Origin: Sphingopyxis sp. TUF1
GTDB lineage: Bacteria > Pseudomonadota > Alphaproteobacteria > Sphingomonadales > Sphingomonadaceae
Reading direction: 5' to 3'
Assembly: GCF_036687315.1 (NCBI RefSeq)
Contig: NZ_CP144683.1
Location: 2,426,001 to 2,490,000, forward strand
Length of the DNA stretch: 64,000 bases
Part shown: positions 33,590 through 42,667 of the stretch, one piece after another
How the letters are laid out: each line of letters begins with the position of its first letter
How positions within the stretch are numbered: the first letter of the stretch is position 1
Program-made: the position numbers and the translations under genes
The notes under the pieces: model-generated
The model's database searches: none
What the model was told of the DNA's origin: nothing
The model's input: only the letters and a program-made list of their open reading frames with translations

Positions 33590-34810
33590 ATGCTGTATCA
33601 CGCTTTTGACATGCAGAAGAACTGGCTGGCGGGCGCCAGCGCGCTGGCGACCGCGGGCGCGCAGGTGATGCAGCATCCGGCCAATCCGCTAGGCTATTTC
33701 AGCGGCAGCCCGATGTTTGCCTCGGCGCTGGAGGTTTTCGCCCATGCGGCAGCGCCGCGCGGCAAGCCGGGGTTCGAACTATACGAAACGATCGTCGACG
33801 GAGAGACGGTGCGCGTGACCGAGGCGGTCGAAGCGCGGCGACCCTTTGGCCAGCTGAAGCATTTCAAGCACAAGGGCACGAAAGACGCGCCCAAGCTGTT
33901 GATCGTCGCGCCGATGTCAGGACACTATGCGACGCTGCTGCGCGGCACGGTCGAGCGGATGTTGCCGGGTCACGACGTCTGGATCACCGACTGGCGCGAT
34001 GCGCGCAATGTGCCATTGGAAGCGGGCAAGTTCGACCTCGACGATTATATCGATTATCTGATCGGATGGCTCGAGCATATTGGTCCGGGCGCGCACATGC
34101 TGGCGGTGTGTCAGCCGTCGGTGCCGAGCCTGGCCGCCGCGGCGATCATGGCGGCGAACAAGCACACGTGCCGCCCCAGAACGCTGACGATGATGGGCGG
34201 GCCGATCGACACGCGCAAGGCGCCGACGGCGGTCAACGAACATGCGACGACGCGCCCCTATGCCTGGTTCCAGGAAAATGTCATCGCGACCGTGCCCGCC
34301 TATTATCCGGGCGCCGGACGCCGCGTTTATCCGGGCTTTCTCCAGCTCGCCGGTTTCATGTCGATGAACCTCGGCAATCACATGATGAGCCATTGGGAGA
34401 TGTTCAAACATCTGGTCGACGGCGACGGCGAGAGCGCGGACAAGACGAAGGAATTCTACGACGAATATCGCGCGGTGTGCGACATGACCGCCGAATTTTA
34501 CTTGCAGACCGTCGATGCCGTGTTCCAGCGCCACCTGCTGCCGAAGGGCGAGTTCGAGCATCGGGGAGAAACGGTCGACATTGGGGCGATCGAAGATATT
34601 GCAATCCTGGCGATCGAAGGCGAGCGCGACGATATTTCGGGGATCGGTCAGACAAAGGCCGCCCTGACGCTGGCAAAAGCACTGCCCGCGGAGCGGAAGA
34701 AATATCTGATGGCCAAAGGCGTCGGCCATTATGGTATTTTCAATGGCCGCAAATGGCGCGACGAGATCGCGCCAGTCGTCGAGGCGTGGATTCGCGCGCA
34801 CGGGGGTTAA
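33590..34810 (+). CDS. phaZ: Intracellular poly(3-hydroxybutyrate) depolymerase
   Basis: 406-residue cytoplasmic enzyme that mobilises PHB granules. It matches the PhaZ1 type: MLYHAFDMQKNWLAGAS start, LKHFKHKG, VAPMSGHYATLLRGTVERMLPGHDVWITDWRDARNVPL (read in pieces), a lipase-box-like VCQPSVP (about 168-174) in which Cys replaces the usual Ser, and the C-terminal VGHYGIFNGRKWR with the catalytic His. ATG 33590 has weak upstream aaggac. It is a single gene, divergent from the ABC exporter; no PHB synthase or phasin is nearby in the window. Confidence 0.93.
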   Translation: MLYHAFDMQKNWLAGASALATAGAQVMQHPANPLGYFSGSPMFASALEVFAHAAAPRGKPGFELYETIVDGETVRVTEAVEARRPFGQLKHFKHKGTKDAPKLLIVAPMSGHYATLLRGTVERMLPGHDVWITDWRDARNVPLEAGKFDLDDYIDYLIGWLEHIGPGAHMLAVCQPSVPSLAAAAIMAANKHTCRPRTLTMMGGPIDTRKAPTAVNEHATTRPYAWFQENVIATVPAYYPGAGRRVYPGFLQLAGFMSMNLGNHMMSHWEMFKHLVDGDGESADKTKEFYDEYRAVCDMTAEFYLQTVDAVFQRHLLPKGEFEHRGETVDIGAIEDIAILAIEGERDDISGIGQTKAALTLAKALPAERKKYLMAKGVGHYGIFNGRKWRDEIAPVVEAWIRAHGG

Positions 34811-34890
34811 TGGGTTGACCGGGCGTTATTCGGACGCTCGGAGCGGCGTATGTTGGAGCAGCGAGCGATAAATCTGCACCATCGCCAAAT

Positions 34891-34978
34891 CCGTTTGTGC
34901 TGAGCTTGTCGAAGCACCGTCCTTCTTCTTGCGCCGCCCAAAGAAAGAACGGCCTTTCGACAAGCTCAGGGCAAACGG
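34891..34978. repeat. Palindromic repeat family C, copy 2
   Basis: Arms ccgtttgtgctgagcttgtcg and cgacaagctcagggcaaacgg enclose a polypyrimidine centre. This is the intergenic counterpart of the palindrome read through in the protease gene at 17.5 kb. It fills most of the 34811-35059 gap. Confidence 0.88.
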
Positions 34979-35059
34979 TTCATATTTGTGGCTCGTCGCT
35001 CTAATCGGCGCTGCTAATTCGGCACAAACGCCAGAATGGTCCGATTAATCACGCGATGC

Positions 35060-35494
35060 CTAGCGTTTTCGGCCGAGATGCCCCGGCAGGTTCGTGGCAC
35101 GCGTCAGGCCTGGCCGCCAGGTGTCGACTTTCGGCGGCGGAATAATCTGGAAATCCAGGCGGCTGTCGGCGGCGATAATCTGATCGTCGTGTGCCGCGCG
35201 CAGGCGAACGGTTTCAATCTCGCGATCGGTCTGGATGCCGAAGCGCGTTCCCGCAACCCAACGCACCGTTCCCAGCATCGGTTCGTGCCCGGGCATGAAC
35301 ACCGTCATCCGCTCGCCAATTTGCAGCATATGGGGCCCTTGCCCGCCGATCCCGGTGAGCGAGACGTTGCGCAGCGTGACGTCGAAGCGCCCGAGCCGCT
35401 GACAGCCGAGCGCCGCCTTGACCAGCCGCGACTGACGCGGTTGGCGCTTCTCCTCCGGCGTCGGGGAGGCAGGGGTGGCCTCGGAATCAGGCAT
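35060..35494 (-). CDS. PilZ-domain protein
   Basis: 144-residue protein. A Pro/Glu-rich N-terminus (about 1-20) is followed by a PilZ-like beta barrel: RLVKAALGC, DVTLRNVSLTGIGGQGPHMLQIGERMTVFMPG and GTVRWVAGTRFGIQTDR (read in pieces). The second c-di-GMP motif (D/NxSxxG) appears as NVSLTG; the first RxxxR is weaker (RQSRL at about 20-24), so c-di-GMP binding is likely but not assured. No effector domain is attached. Genes on both sides are unrelated and the promoter side (35495-35656) is A/T-richer. Confidence 0.82.
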   Translation of the reverse strand: MPDSEATPASPTPEEKRQPRQSRLVKAALGCQRLGRFDVTLRNVSLTGIGGQGPHMLQIGERMTVFMPGHEPMLGTVRWVAGTRFGIQTDREIETVRLRAAHDDQIIAADSRLDFQIIPPPKVDTWRPGLTRATNLPGHLGRKR

Positions 35495-35656
35495 GCGCGA
35501 CTCAGTATTTGCCGCCGGCCTCTTGGCGCGCGGACGGTCTATCTTCTTGGTCGCGGGTCAATATAAACGGAGAAGGTAAATTTTAATATATCTTCTTGAA
35601 TAATTCGCGCGATTTATTTGGCTTGGCCCTCCGGTGATATGGGTGGCCCTGTCGGT

Positions 35657-37507
35657 TCAATAGGCAAGCGCGCAGCCGTCGGCGCGCATCTCGCTTGCTG
35701 CGGCATAGACACGCGTATCGCCATCCAGGCGGTGTTCCACGCATTGATAGCGTCCGAAGCCGCCATCGGGTTCGCCCAGCGTCCAACCGATTTCGGCGAG
35801 CTGCCGCCGGCTTGCCTCGGGCACGCCGCTTTCGAGCCGTAAGAGACCGTTGGCGCCAAGGCCCGCCGCATCCTCGCCCATCGTTTCGGACGATCCCTCG
35901 TGATGCCAGCGCGGCGAATCCCCGGCCGACTGGATTTCGAGCCCATAATCGACACGATTGATGACGATCTGTGCCTGGCCCTGCGGCTGCATGTCGCCGC
36001 CCATGACGCCAAAGCTCATCCACGGCACATTGCCGCGCGCCGCAAAGCCCGGGATGATCGTCTGGAACGGCCGCTTGCCGGGCGCATAGATGTTCGGATG
36101 CCCGTCCTGCAGACTGAACAATTGCCCGCGATCCTGGAACATGAAGCCAAGCCCGTCGGCGACCAGCCCTGACCCCATGCCGCGGAAGTTCGACTGGATC
36201 ATCGACACCATCATTCCGTCCTGGTCGGCGCAGCTGAAATAGGTGGTGTCGCCGCGGCTCGGCGCCTGCCCCGGATAGACGGGAGACAGTAGGCGGTCGG
36301 GGCGGATCAGCTTTGCGCGCGTCGCAGCATAATCCTTTGAAATCAGCCACTCGACCGGCACCTTGGCAAAGTGCGGATCGGCATAATAGCGCGCGCGATC
36401 CTCATAAGCGAGGCGCTTCGCCTCCGCCTGCAGATGGATCGACAGTGCCGACTGGAAGCCCGCGTCTTTCAGGTCGAAATGTTCGAGAATGTTGAGCATC
36501 TGCAAGGTCGCGATGCCCTGCGTATTGGCACCCAGCGCATAGACGTCGGTGCCGCGGTAGGCGGTCTTGTGTGGTTCGACCCATTCGGACCGGTGCGCGG
36601 CAAGGTCCTCGTAGCGGAGCCAGCCGCCGATCCGTTTGAAATAGGCGTCGATCGTCTGCGCGATTTCGCCTTCGTAAAAGGCGTCGCGCCCGCCGTCGGC
36701 AATCAGGCGGAAAGTACGTGCGAGGTCGGGGTTGCGAAAGACCTGTCCCGCCGTGGGCCCTTTGCCGTCGTTGACGCCCCAGGTTCGCATCGCATTGTCG
36801 ATTTCTTCGATCCCGCGGCCGGGCTGCCGGAAACCGGCGAGGCTGCGGCGAATGTAATAGGCGATCATGTCGGGGACGGGCGCTCCGGCCTCGGCATGGG
36901 CGATGACGGGTTCGAACAGCTCCTTCCACGGCAGCTTGCCGTAGCGTTGGTGCATCGTCCACCAGCCGTCGACTGCACCCGGCACCGACACGCTGATCGC
37001 GCCATAGGCGGGCAATGTGCCGCCCCTGGCGCGGCTGCGCACCGTCGCGAGATCGAGCCCGCGCGGGCTTTTGCCCGACCCGGCCAGTCCCGCGAGCTTT
37101 TTCGTTTTGGGATCCCAGATCATCGCATAGACGTCGCCGCCGATGCCGTTCGCGGTGGGCTCGAGCAGGCCCAGACACGCATTGATCGCGATCGCCGCAT
37201 CGACCGCCGATCCGCCGCGCTTCAATATGTCGATTCCGGCCTGCGTAGCGAGGGGGTGCGCGGTGCCCGCCGCGCCGCTGAGCCCATAAACGGCGGTGCG
37301 CGATGCGAAGCTCGCACCGACCGGGCGGTCGCCGCCCTGCACGTCGGGCCGCACGAAGCGGTCGGCACCGGTTTCCCACACGGGGGGTATCGAAGCCTTC
37401 GTCGTTGGCGCGGCAGGCGCTGCAGCGGGCTTCGTGCCTTCCGCGCGGCTTGCGGCGGGTAACAGCGCGGCGGCGGGGACGGCGGCAAGAAGGGTGCGGC
37501 GGTGCAT
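35657..37507 (-). CDS. ggt: Gamma-glutamyltransferase family protein
   Basis: 616-residue Ntn-hydrolase, exported (twin-arginine-like or Sec signal MHRRTLLAAVPAAALLPAASRA). The family layout is seen: AAGTAHPLATQAGIDILKRGGSAVDAAIAINACLGLLEPTANGIGGD (read in pieces, about 75-125) and the autocleavage site before Thr in RGDTTYFSCADQDG (about 412-425), giving the small subunit. Product-stabilising residues include MMVSMIQSNFRGMGSGLV. It would hydrolyse or transfer gamma-glutamyl from glutathione, or act on cephalosporin-like or peptide substrates. ATG 37507 is chosen for the signal peptide; the longer frame has none. Monocistronic. Confidence 0.9.
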   Translation of the reverse strand: MHRRTLLAAVPAAALLPAASRAEGTKPAAAPAAPTTKASIPPVWETGADRFVRPDVQGGDRPVGASFASRTAVYGLSGAAGTAHPLATQAGIDILKRGGSAVDAAIAINACLGLLEPTANGIGGDVYAMIWDPKTKKLAGLAGSGKSPRGLDLATVRSRARGGTLPAYGAISVSVPGAVDGWWTMHQRYGKLPWKELFEPVIAHAEAGAPVPDMIAYYIRRSLAGFRQPGRGIEEIDNAMRTWGVNDGKGPTAGQVFRNPDLARTFRLIADGGRDAFYEGEIAQTIDAYFKRIGGWLRYEDLAAHRSEWVEPHKTAYRGTDVYALGANTQGIATLQMLNILEHFDLKDAGFQSALSIHLQAEAKRLAYEDRARYYADPHFAKVPVEWLISKDYAATRAKLIRPDRLLSPVYPGQAPSRGDTTYFSCADQDGMMVSMIQSNFRGMGSGLVADGLGFMFQDRGQLFSLQDGHPNIYAPGKRPFQTIIPGFAARGNVPWMSFGVMGGDMQPQGQAQIVINRVDYGLEIQSAGDSPRWHHEGSSETMGEDAAGLGANGLLRLESGVPEASRRQLAEIGWTLGEPDGGFGRYQCVEHRLDGDTRVYAAASEMRADGCALAY

Positions 37508-37610
37508 AGGCTGAGATCCCCGTGAGAAAGGGGCCACTTTTGCGGGATGCGCGCGCGTTGGCAAGGTGGGATTCAAATCCTTGGGCACCGCGTGAGCGCC
37601 CTGTCACGAC

Positions 37611-37647
37611 AAAAGAGCCCGCCGCGTGCCGTGGCACGGGCGGGCTC
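37611..37647 (-). terminator. Intrinsic terminator of the 38.2-kb periplasmic protein gene
   Basis: On the minus strand gagcccgcccgtgcc pairs with ggcacgcggcgggctc and runs into tttt, 35 bp after the stop codon at 37682. It lies between that gene and the gamma-glutamyltransferase start. Confidence 0.85.
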
Positions 37648-37681
37648 CTTGTCAGCGGTTCAGGGTCAGCGGTTCAGCACG

Positions 37682-38197
37682 TCAGCCCAAGCCCGAGAAT
37701 TTGATATTCTGCACCCGGCCGTAGCGGATGTCGCAGGTGAACTTGCCGCGGTCGTAAGACCCACCGCGACCCCAGCGGCCGCCATAGCCGTCGCGGACGA
37801 CGACGCGGCCCTTGACTTTATAACCGTCGCGCTTGCGATCGATGTCCGTCACCTCGGTAACGTCGGTGCGGCCATAACGGCGGCTTCCGCGTTCGACGGC
37901 GTTAACGCACTGGCTCACTGCGCTGCGGCTGTTGCCGTAGCGGTTGTAGTCATAGCCATATCCGTAGCGCGGATCGTCATAACGGCCGCGATAGCGATCG
38001 TCGTACCGGTCATTGCCCGACGACAGGATCGCCGCGAGGCCGCCGAGCACGACGGCACCGGCGATGATCTCACCCGCGCTGATCCCGTCATTGTCGTCGT
38101 AACGGTCGCGCGCCATCGCGGGGGTCGCGCTCATCACCATCGCGCCGGCGGTGGCCGCACCAATTGCGGCCTTGGTCAGATTGGCCTTGATAGCCAT
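37682..38197 (-). CDS. Periplasmic Arg/Tyr/Gly-rich protein
   Basis: 171-residue exported protein of unknown function, of a type recurrent in sphingomonads. A signal peptide (MAIKANLTKAAIGAATAGAMVMSATPAMA) is followed by DDNDGISAGEIIAGAVVLGGLAAILSSG, with a hydrophobic stretch (about 42-57) that could be a glycine-zipper or membrane segment, then a Tyr/Arg/Asp-rich low-complexity region (about 60-95). The C-terminal domain (AVSQCVNAVER ... GKFTCDIRYGRVQNIKFSGLG) has two Cys that may pair. ATG 38197 has gaggag upstream. No close partner; terminators bracket it. Confidence 0.72.
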   Translation of the reverse strand: MAIKANLTKAAIGAATAGAMVMSATPAMARDRYDDNDGISAGEIIAGAVVLGGLAAILSSGNDRYDDRYRGRYDDPRYGYGYDYNRYGNSRSAVSQCVNAVERGSRRYGRTDVTEVTDIDRKRDGYKVKGRVVVRDGYGGRWGRGGSYDRGKFTCDIRYGRVQNIKFSGLG

Positions 38198-38350
38198 GGT
38201 CGGTCTCCTCAAACTAGCGCAGGCGGCGTCTTGCGGCCTGTTGAGGAGGGTTTAGCGATTCGGCTGTGACGCGGTGCTGAACCCGGCGCTTATCTGGCGT
38301 TCATTCTTGGTTTGGCTGGCGTTCATCTTGAGGGGGGAGCGCCGGACGGC

Positions 38351-38380
38351 AAAAGGCCCGCCATCGGCAGATGACGGGCC
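38351..38380 (-). terminator. Intrinsic terminator of the glycine-zipper protein gene
   Basis: Minus-strand hairpin ggcccgtcat / atggcgggcc (one mismatch, loop about 6) followed by tttt, 37 bp after the stop at 38417. Confidence 0.8.
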
Positions 38381-38416
38381 CTGAACCAGCATAGGTGACC
38401 AGACTTGGCGGGTAGT

Positions 38417-39220
38417 TCAGCAGACGCAGCGCGGCGCCGGCTTGGGTTTCGGCTTCCACTTTTTCTTGGGCGCATGGCGTTTGCGCACGGGCAGATTTTC
38501 ATAATAGGTGTGCGTCGTCGTTTCGACCGTTTCGGTTACCACCGGCGCGCCTTGAATGATCGTCGTAACGACGACACCGGGCGTGTACCAGCCGTAACCA
38601 TAGCCATAGCCGTGATGATAAGTCGTGGCGTAACCGCCCTGATGATAGCCGTCATGAGCGGCGCCGCGGCTCGCCCACCATTGTTCGCACTTCTTCTTGT
38701 CCTCGGCGCTGCCGATCGCGCTGCCCGCGAGTGCGCCGAGTCCGCCGCCGATCACCGTGCCTTCGGTCCGGTTGCCGCTTCCGGCGATGCGGTTGCCGGC
38801 GATGCCCCCCACGACAGCACCGGCAACCGCGCCGCCCACTGTGCCCCCCCGGCCACAGCGGCGTTCCATTTCGGATTCATAGCGCGCGTCATATCCGCCC
38901 TGATGCCACGAATAATTATAGGGCGGCGGCGGATAGGGTGCGCCATGGCCCTCGACCGTGCCTTCATAGCGGCCCTCGTACCGGCGGCCGTCGGGCGTCT
39001 CATAGGTGCCGTCCCAGGTGCCGGTCCAGCGCCCCTCGGCATCGTAACCGCTGACGCGGCGATATTCGGATTCGCTGGGAACGCGGTCGGGATAGCCGGT
39101 GTAGACGCGGACGTCGGGATCGGCGGGCACGCCATAATCGAGCGTCGGCTGCTCGGCGCCGGCGCGCCCCGCCAGCAGCAACGATCCCGCGGCCAGACCC
39201 AATAACAACACCGTGCGCAT
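38417..39220 (-). CDS. Glycine-zipper 2TM-domain envelope protein
   Basis: 267-residue exported protein. Signal peptide MRTVLLLGLAAGSLLLAGRAGA; residues about 45-75 carry repeated WTGTWDGTYE, GRRYEGRYEGTVEG strands; residues about 125-170 are the glycine zipper (GGAVAGAVVGGIAGNRIAGSG ... GGGLGALAGSAIGS, read in pieces), as in the 17-kDa rickettsial antigen/SmpA-like group, which inserts in or spans the outer membrane. The C-terminus is Tyr/His-rich, then very basic (KRHAPKKKWKPKPKPAPRC). Function unknown. ATG 39220; no clear Shine-Dalgarno besides ggga further upstream. Confidence 0.75.
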   Translation of the reverse strand: MRTVLLLGLAAGSLLLAGRAGAEQPTLDYGVPADPDVRVYTGYPDRVPSESEYRRVSGYDAEGRWTGTWDGTYETPDGRRYEGRYEGTVEGHGAPYPPPPYNYSWHQGGYDARYESEMERRCGRGGTVGGAVAGAVVGGIAGNRIAGSGNRTEGTVIGGGLGALAGSAIGSAEDKKKCEQWWASRGAAHDGYHQGGYATTYHHGYGYGYGWYTPGVVVTTIIQGAPVVTETVETTTHTYYENLPVRKRHAPKKKWKPKPKPAPRCVC

Positions 39221-39382
39221 GCCAAACTCCCTGTTCCCCGGCGCGAACCGATTGGTTAACAATTTGTTAGCAAAAATGGCGCGGATTCGCGAATCGGTTA
39301 ACTATAAGTGTAGCGTCCCGATTTGGGGCAGATACGGAGGAGGGCGATCGGCGGGGATTGCGAACCGCCGCCCCTTAAACCC

Positions 39383-39456
39383 CGTTCGTGTCGAGCGAGG
39401 TAGAGACACGCATAGGCGCGCCTTTACGGTGTCTCGACTTCGCTCGACACGAACGG
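39383..39456. repeat. Palindromic repeat family D, copy 1
   Basis: Arms cgttcgtgtcgagcgagg and cttcgctcgacacgaacg around a variable centre. Other copies at 53937 and 55405. It lies in the 39221-39499 gap, which otherwise contains an A/T-rich stretch (39250-39310) that is a plausible promoter for the glycine-zipper gene. Confidence 0.92.
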
Positions 39457-39499
39457 AACAAGAAGGGCGGCCGCTGACCACCCCAAAGCCGTCAATGCC

Positions 39500-39985
39500 T
39501 CACGCCAGCGCGGCCGCAATCCGCGCGACCAGCGCCTCGGCGCCCGCCTGATCGGCGGCGGTGAAACGCGCGGGCCGGGGGCTGTCGAGGTCGAGTACGG
39601 CGATCAGCCGGCCGTTCGCGATCACCGGCACGACTAGTTCGCTGCGGCTGTCGGCATCGCACGCGATATGGCCGGGAAAGGCGTGGACGTCGTCGATGCG
39701 CTGCGTTGCGCGCAGCCGCGCCGCGGCGCCGCACACGCCCTTGTCCAGCGGAATGCGGATGCACGCCGCCTTGCCCTGAAACGGGCCGAGCACCAGTTCC
39801 TGTCCGTCGAAGCGATAGAAACCCGCCCAGTTAAGGTCGGGGATCGCTTGCCAGATGAGCGCCGCGACATTCGCCATGTTTGCGATTCCGTCGGGCTCAC
39901 CCGCCACGATCGCCGCCGCGGCGTCACCCGCTTCGGCCCACAGCTCGGCAGGTTCGGTCGCGGCAAAGGAGAGGGCATAGCTCAT
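39500..39985 (-). CDS. msrC: Free methionine-(R)-sulfoxide reductase (GAF domain)
   Basis: 161-residue GAF-fold enzyme that reduces free Met-R-sulfoxide. Motifs: AALIWQAIPDLNWAGFYR (about 40-57), LVLGPFQGKAACIRIPLDKGVCGAAA (two catalytic-region Cys, about 75 and 85) and HIACDADSRSELVVPV (third Cys, about 109), the signature of fRMsr. ATG 39985 is chosen; the longer frame reads into the upstream gene. It begins 1-2 bp after the prolyl oligopeptidase stop, so it is cotranscribed with it. Confidence 0.9.
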   Translation of the reverse strand: MSYALSFAATEPAELWAEAGDAAAAIVAGEPDGIANMANVAALIWQAIPDLNWAGFYRFDGQELVLGPFQGKAACIRIPLDKGVCGAAARLRATQRIDDVHAFPGHIACDADSRSELVVPVIANGRLIAVLDLDSPRPARFTAADQAGAEALVARIAAALA

Positions 39986-39986
39986 C

Positions 39987-42146
39987 CTATTCGACGTCCA
40001 GCCCGGTCCATTTGGCAGCGAAGGCATATTTGTCGGCCGCCTCGGCGATGATCTTGTCGGTGGGCTTGCCGCTGCCGTGCCCTGCGCGCGTTTCGATGCG
40101 GATGAGGTGCGGCTTGCTACCTGCCTTCGCGTGCTGAAGCGCCGCGGTATATTTGAAGCTGTGCCCTGGCACGACGCGGTCGTCGGTGTCGGCGGTCGTC
40201 ACCAGTACCGCCGGATACGACATGTCGCCACGGATATTGTGATAGGGCGAATAGGCGAGCAGGTTGCGGAAATCGGCCTCCTTCGACGGATAGCCATAAT
40301 CGTCGACCCAATAGCGTCCGGCGGTGAAGCGGTCGAAACGCAGCATGTCCATCACGCCGACCGCGGGCAGCGCCGCGGCGAACAGGTCGGGGCGCTGGTT
40401 GGTCACCGCGCCGACGAGCAGCCCGCCGTTCGATCCGCCCTCGATCGCGAGTTGGCCCTTGCCGGCGATCCCTTCGGCGATCAGATATTCGCCCGCGGCG
40501 ATGAAATCGTCGAAGACATTCTGCTTCTTGTCGAGGCGGCCGGCGTCGTGCCACGCCTTGCCATATTCGCCGCCGCCACGCAGATTGGCGATCGCCAGCA
40601 CGCCGCCCTTGTCGACCCACGCGAGCCGCGTCGGCGAAAAGGCAGGGGTCATCGAGACGTTGAACCCGCCATAGCCATAGAGCAGCGTCGGCGAACCCTT
40701 GCTGCGGTCGAGGCCCTTTTTCATCACGACGAACATCGGCACTTCGGTGCCGTCCTTCGATTTATAGAAACGCTGTTCGACGCTGAAGTCGGCGGGGTTA
40801 AAGGTCAGCCTGGGTTCGGCAAAAATCTCGCTTTTCCCGGTCTGCGTGTCGAAGCGATAGATGGTCGTCGGCCGCGCATAGCTGGAAAAGGCATAGAAGG
40901 TTTCGGGGTCGCTGGATTTCCCGCCGAAGCCCGACGCCGCGCCGATATCGGCGAGGTTGATGTTGGCGATCGGCTTGCCGTCGAGCGCGACCATCCGCGC
41001 CTCCGACTTCGCATCGCCAAGATAGGACAGGATGATGCGGTCGCCGACGCGCGAGGCACCGACCAGCGTGGCCGGATTTTCGCCGACAAGTTCGGTGAGC
41101 TTTTCGGGCTTCGCAATGTCGAACGAAACCAGACGCGCGCGCGGCGCGCCTTTGTTGGTCAGGAAGGTGAAGCGCGTGCCCGCGTTGGTCACATATTCCC
41201 AGTTGTTCGCATAATCATCGACAAGGACGATCGGTTTCGCGCCCGGCTTGCCGAGCGGGTGCAGCGTCAGGCCAAAGCGTTCGTCGGTTCCCTCGGACGA
41301 GACGACGAGCAGATATTGGCCGTCGTCGGTGACGACCGCGCTGTTGTTGAGCTTGGGCTTGTCGGGGGTCGCGTGGATCAGCACATCCTCGCTCTGCGGC
41401 GTGCCGAGCCGGTGGAAGTAGACCGCGTGATTTTCATTGAGCGACTGAAAGGCCTCGCCCTCCTCGGGTTCGGGAAAGCGCGAATAGAAAAAGCCGCTGC
41501 CGTCCTTGGCCCAGGCAAGCGACGAAAATTTCACCCAGCGCACCTCGTCGGGCAGATCCTGCCCCGTCGCGACGTCCTTGACGCGCACGATGCGCCAGTC
41601 GGTGCCGCCGTCCTGCACCGAATAGAGGAGGTGCTTGCCATCGTCCGACGGTTCCCATTCGGCGAGCGCGGTCGCGCCGTCCTTGGCCCACAGGTTCGGG
41701 TCGATCAGCACGCGGCCCTCGCCCTTCAACCCTTCGCGGACATAGAGCACCGACTGCGGCTGAAGCCCGTCGTTGCGGCTGTAGAAATAGCGCGTCCCGG
41801 CCTTCGTCGGCAGGCCGAAGCGTTCATAATTGTAAAGCTCGGTCATCCGCGCCTTGAACGCTTCGCGGCCGGGCAGGGTGTCGAGATAGGCGTCGGTCAC
41901 CCTGTTCTGCGCGGCAACCCAGGCGGCGACCTTTGGATTGACGCGGACGTCATCCTCCAGCCAGCGATAGGGATCGGCGACATCGACGCCGAACTGCGGA
42001 TCGACCGTGTCGCCGCGCGCCGTGTCGGGATAGGCGAGCGCGGGAGCGGGCGCGGATGCGGCCGCAGCCTCGGCTGCCTGTGCCGCGGCAGGCGTCATGG
42101 CAAGAGCGACCAGCGCGAGCGGGGCGGACAGGCGTTTGGCAGGCAT
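39987..42146 (-). CDS. Periplasmic prolyl oligopeptidase (S9A)
   Basis: 719-residue peptidase cutting after proline in short peptides. Signal peptide MPAKRLSAPLALVALAMTPAAAQA; the N-terminal hallmark DPYRWLEDD (about 59-67); a seven-bladed propeller to about 440; and the hydrolase domain with YGYGGFNVSMTP, NLRGGGEYGKAWHDAG, the nucleophile EGGSNGGLL (about 570), Asp in DDRVVP and His in AGHGSG (about 693). Full length for the family. It leads an operon with the GAF reductase gene. Confidence 0.94.
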   Translation of the reverse strand: MPAKRLSAPLALVALAMTPAAAQAAEAAAASAPAPALAYPDTARGDTVDPQFGVDVADPYRWLEDDVRVNPKVAAWVAAQNRVTDAYLDTLPGREAFKARMTELYNYERFGLPTKAGTRYFYSRNDGLQPQSVLYVREGLKGEGRVLIDPNLWAKDGATALAEWEPSDDGKHLLYSVQDGGTDWRIVRVKDVATGQDLPDEVRWVKFSSLAWAKDGSGFFYSRFPEPEEGEAFQSLNENHAVYFHRLGTPQSEDVLIHATPDKPKLNNSAVVTDDGQYLLVVSSEGTDERFGLTLHPLGKPGAKPIVLVDDYANNWEYVTNAGTRFTFLTNKGAPRARLVSFDIAKPEKLTELVGENPATLVGASRVGDRIILSYLGDAKSEARMVALDGKPIANINLADIGAASGFGGKSSDPETFYAFSSYARPTTIYRFDTQTGKSEIFAEPRLTFNPADFSVEQRFYKSKDGTEVPMFVVMKKGLDRSKGSPTLLYGYGGFNVSMTPAFSPTRLAWVDKGGVLAIANLRGGGEYGKAWHDAGRLDKKQNVFDDFIAAGEYLIAEGIAGKGQLAIEGGSNGGLLVGAVTNQRPDLFAAALPAVGVMDMLRFDRFTAGRYWVDDYGYPSKEADFRNLLAYSPYHNIRGDMSYPAVLVTTADTDDRVVPGHSFKYTAALQHAKAGSKPHLIRIETRAGHGSGKPTDKIIAEAADKYAFAAKWTGLDVE

Positions 42147-42232
42147 GGCAAGGCGATCCTCATGTGTCTGAAGTAATTATCGTGCGTCGATATGTAAGGA
42201 TGGAAAAGGGTGGGGCAAGCGGATTTGATGCG

Positions 42233-42655
42233 CTAATGGACAGGCGACGTCCGCACCGACCAATAGACGATGGTGAGCAGCGCGGCCCACAGCAGCAGGA
42301 TGAAGATCATGCCCGCGCGGCTCGACGGCCGCTCGCTCGCCGCTTCGGCCGCCGCGTGGAGTTCGGCCCACAACGGCGCGGCGATCAGCCGCCGCACCGC
42401 GAGCAGGCCCAGCGGCACAATGATCAGATCGTCGAGCCAGCCGAGAACCGGGATGAAATCGGGAATCAGGTCGATCGGCGAGAGCGCATAGGCGGCGACC
42501 GCGACCGCCAGCAGGCGCGCGAACCACGGCACGCGCGGATCGCGCGCGGCGAGCCAGGCGGCGTGCGCCTCGACCGCGAGGCGGCGGCCGAGGTCGCCGA
42601 TGCGTTCGGAAAGGGATTTGCCCGAAAGACGTTTGCCGCTCATTGCTTCCTTCAT
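42233..42655 (-). CDS. YkvA/DUF1232 small membrane protein
   Basis: 140-residue protein with the DUF1232 core YALSPIDLIPDFIPVLGWLDDLIIVPLGL (about 70-98, a re-entrant or membrane segment) and a C-terminal transmembrane helix (MIFILLLWAALLTIVYWSV). Its basic N-terminus starts MKEAMSGKRL; ATG 42655 has aggac upstream, and ATG 42643 (MSGKRL) with aaggaa is an alternative. Function unknown. Divergent from the epimerase gene with only 12 bp between start codons. Confidence 0.82.
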   Translation of the reverse strand: MKEAMSGKRLSGKSLSERIGDLGRRLAVEAHAAWLAARDPRVPWFARLLAVAVAAYALSPIDLIPDFIPVLGWLDDLIIVPLGLLAVRRLIAAPLWAELHAAAEAASERPSSRAGMIFILLLWAALLTIVYWSVRTSPVH

Positions 42656-42667
42656 TAACGTCCTGCC

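Noticed and set aside
37560..37600. tRNA T-arm-like gggattcaaatcc
   Set aside because: No acceptor, D- or anticodon arm could be paired around it.
40077..42176. 699-residue plus-strand open frame
   Set aside because: Antisense to the prolyl oligopeptidase gene, which has a signal peptide and full catalytic motifs.
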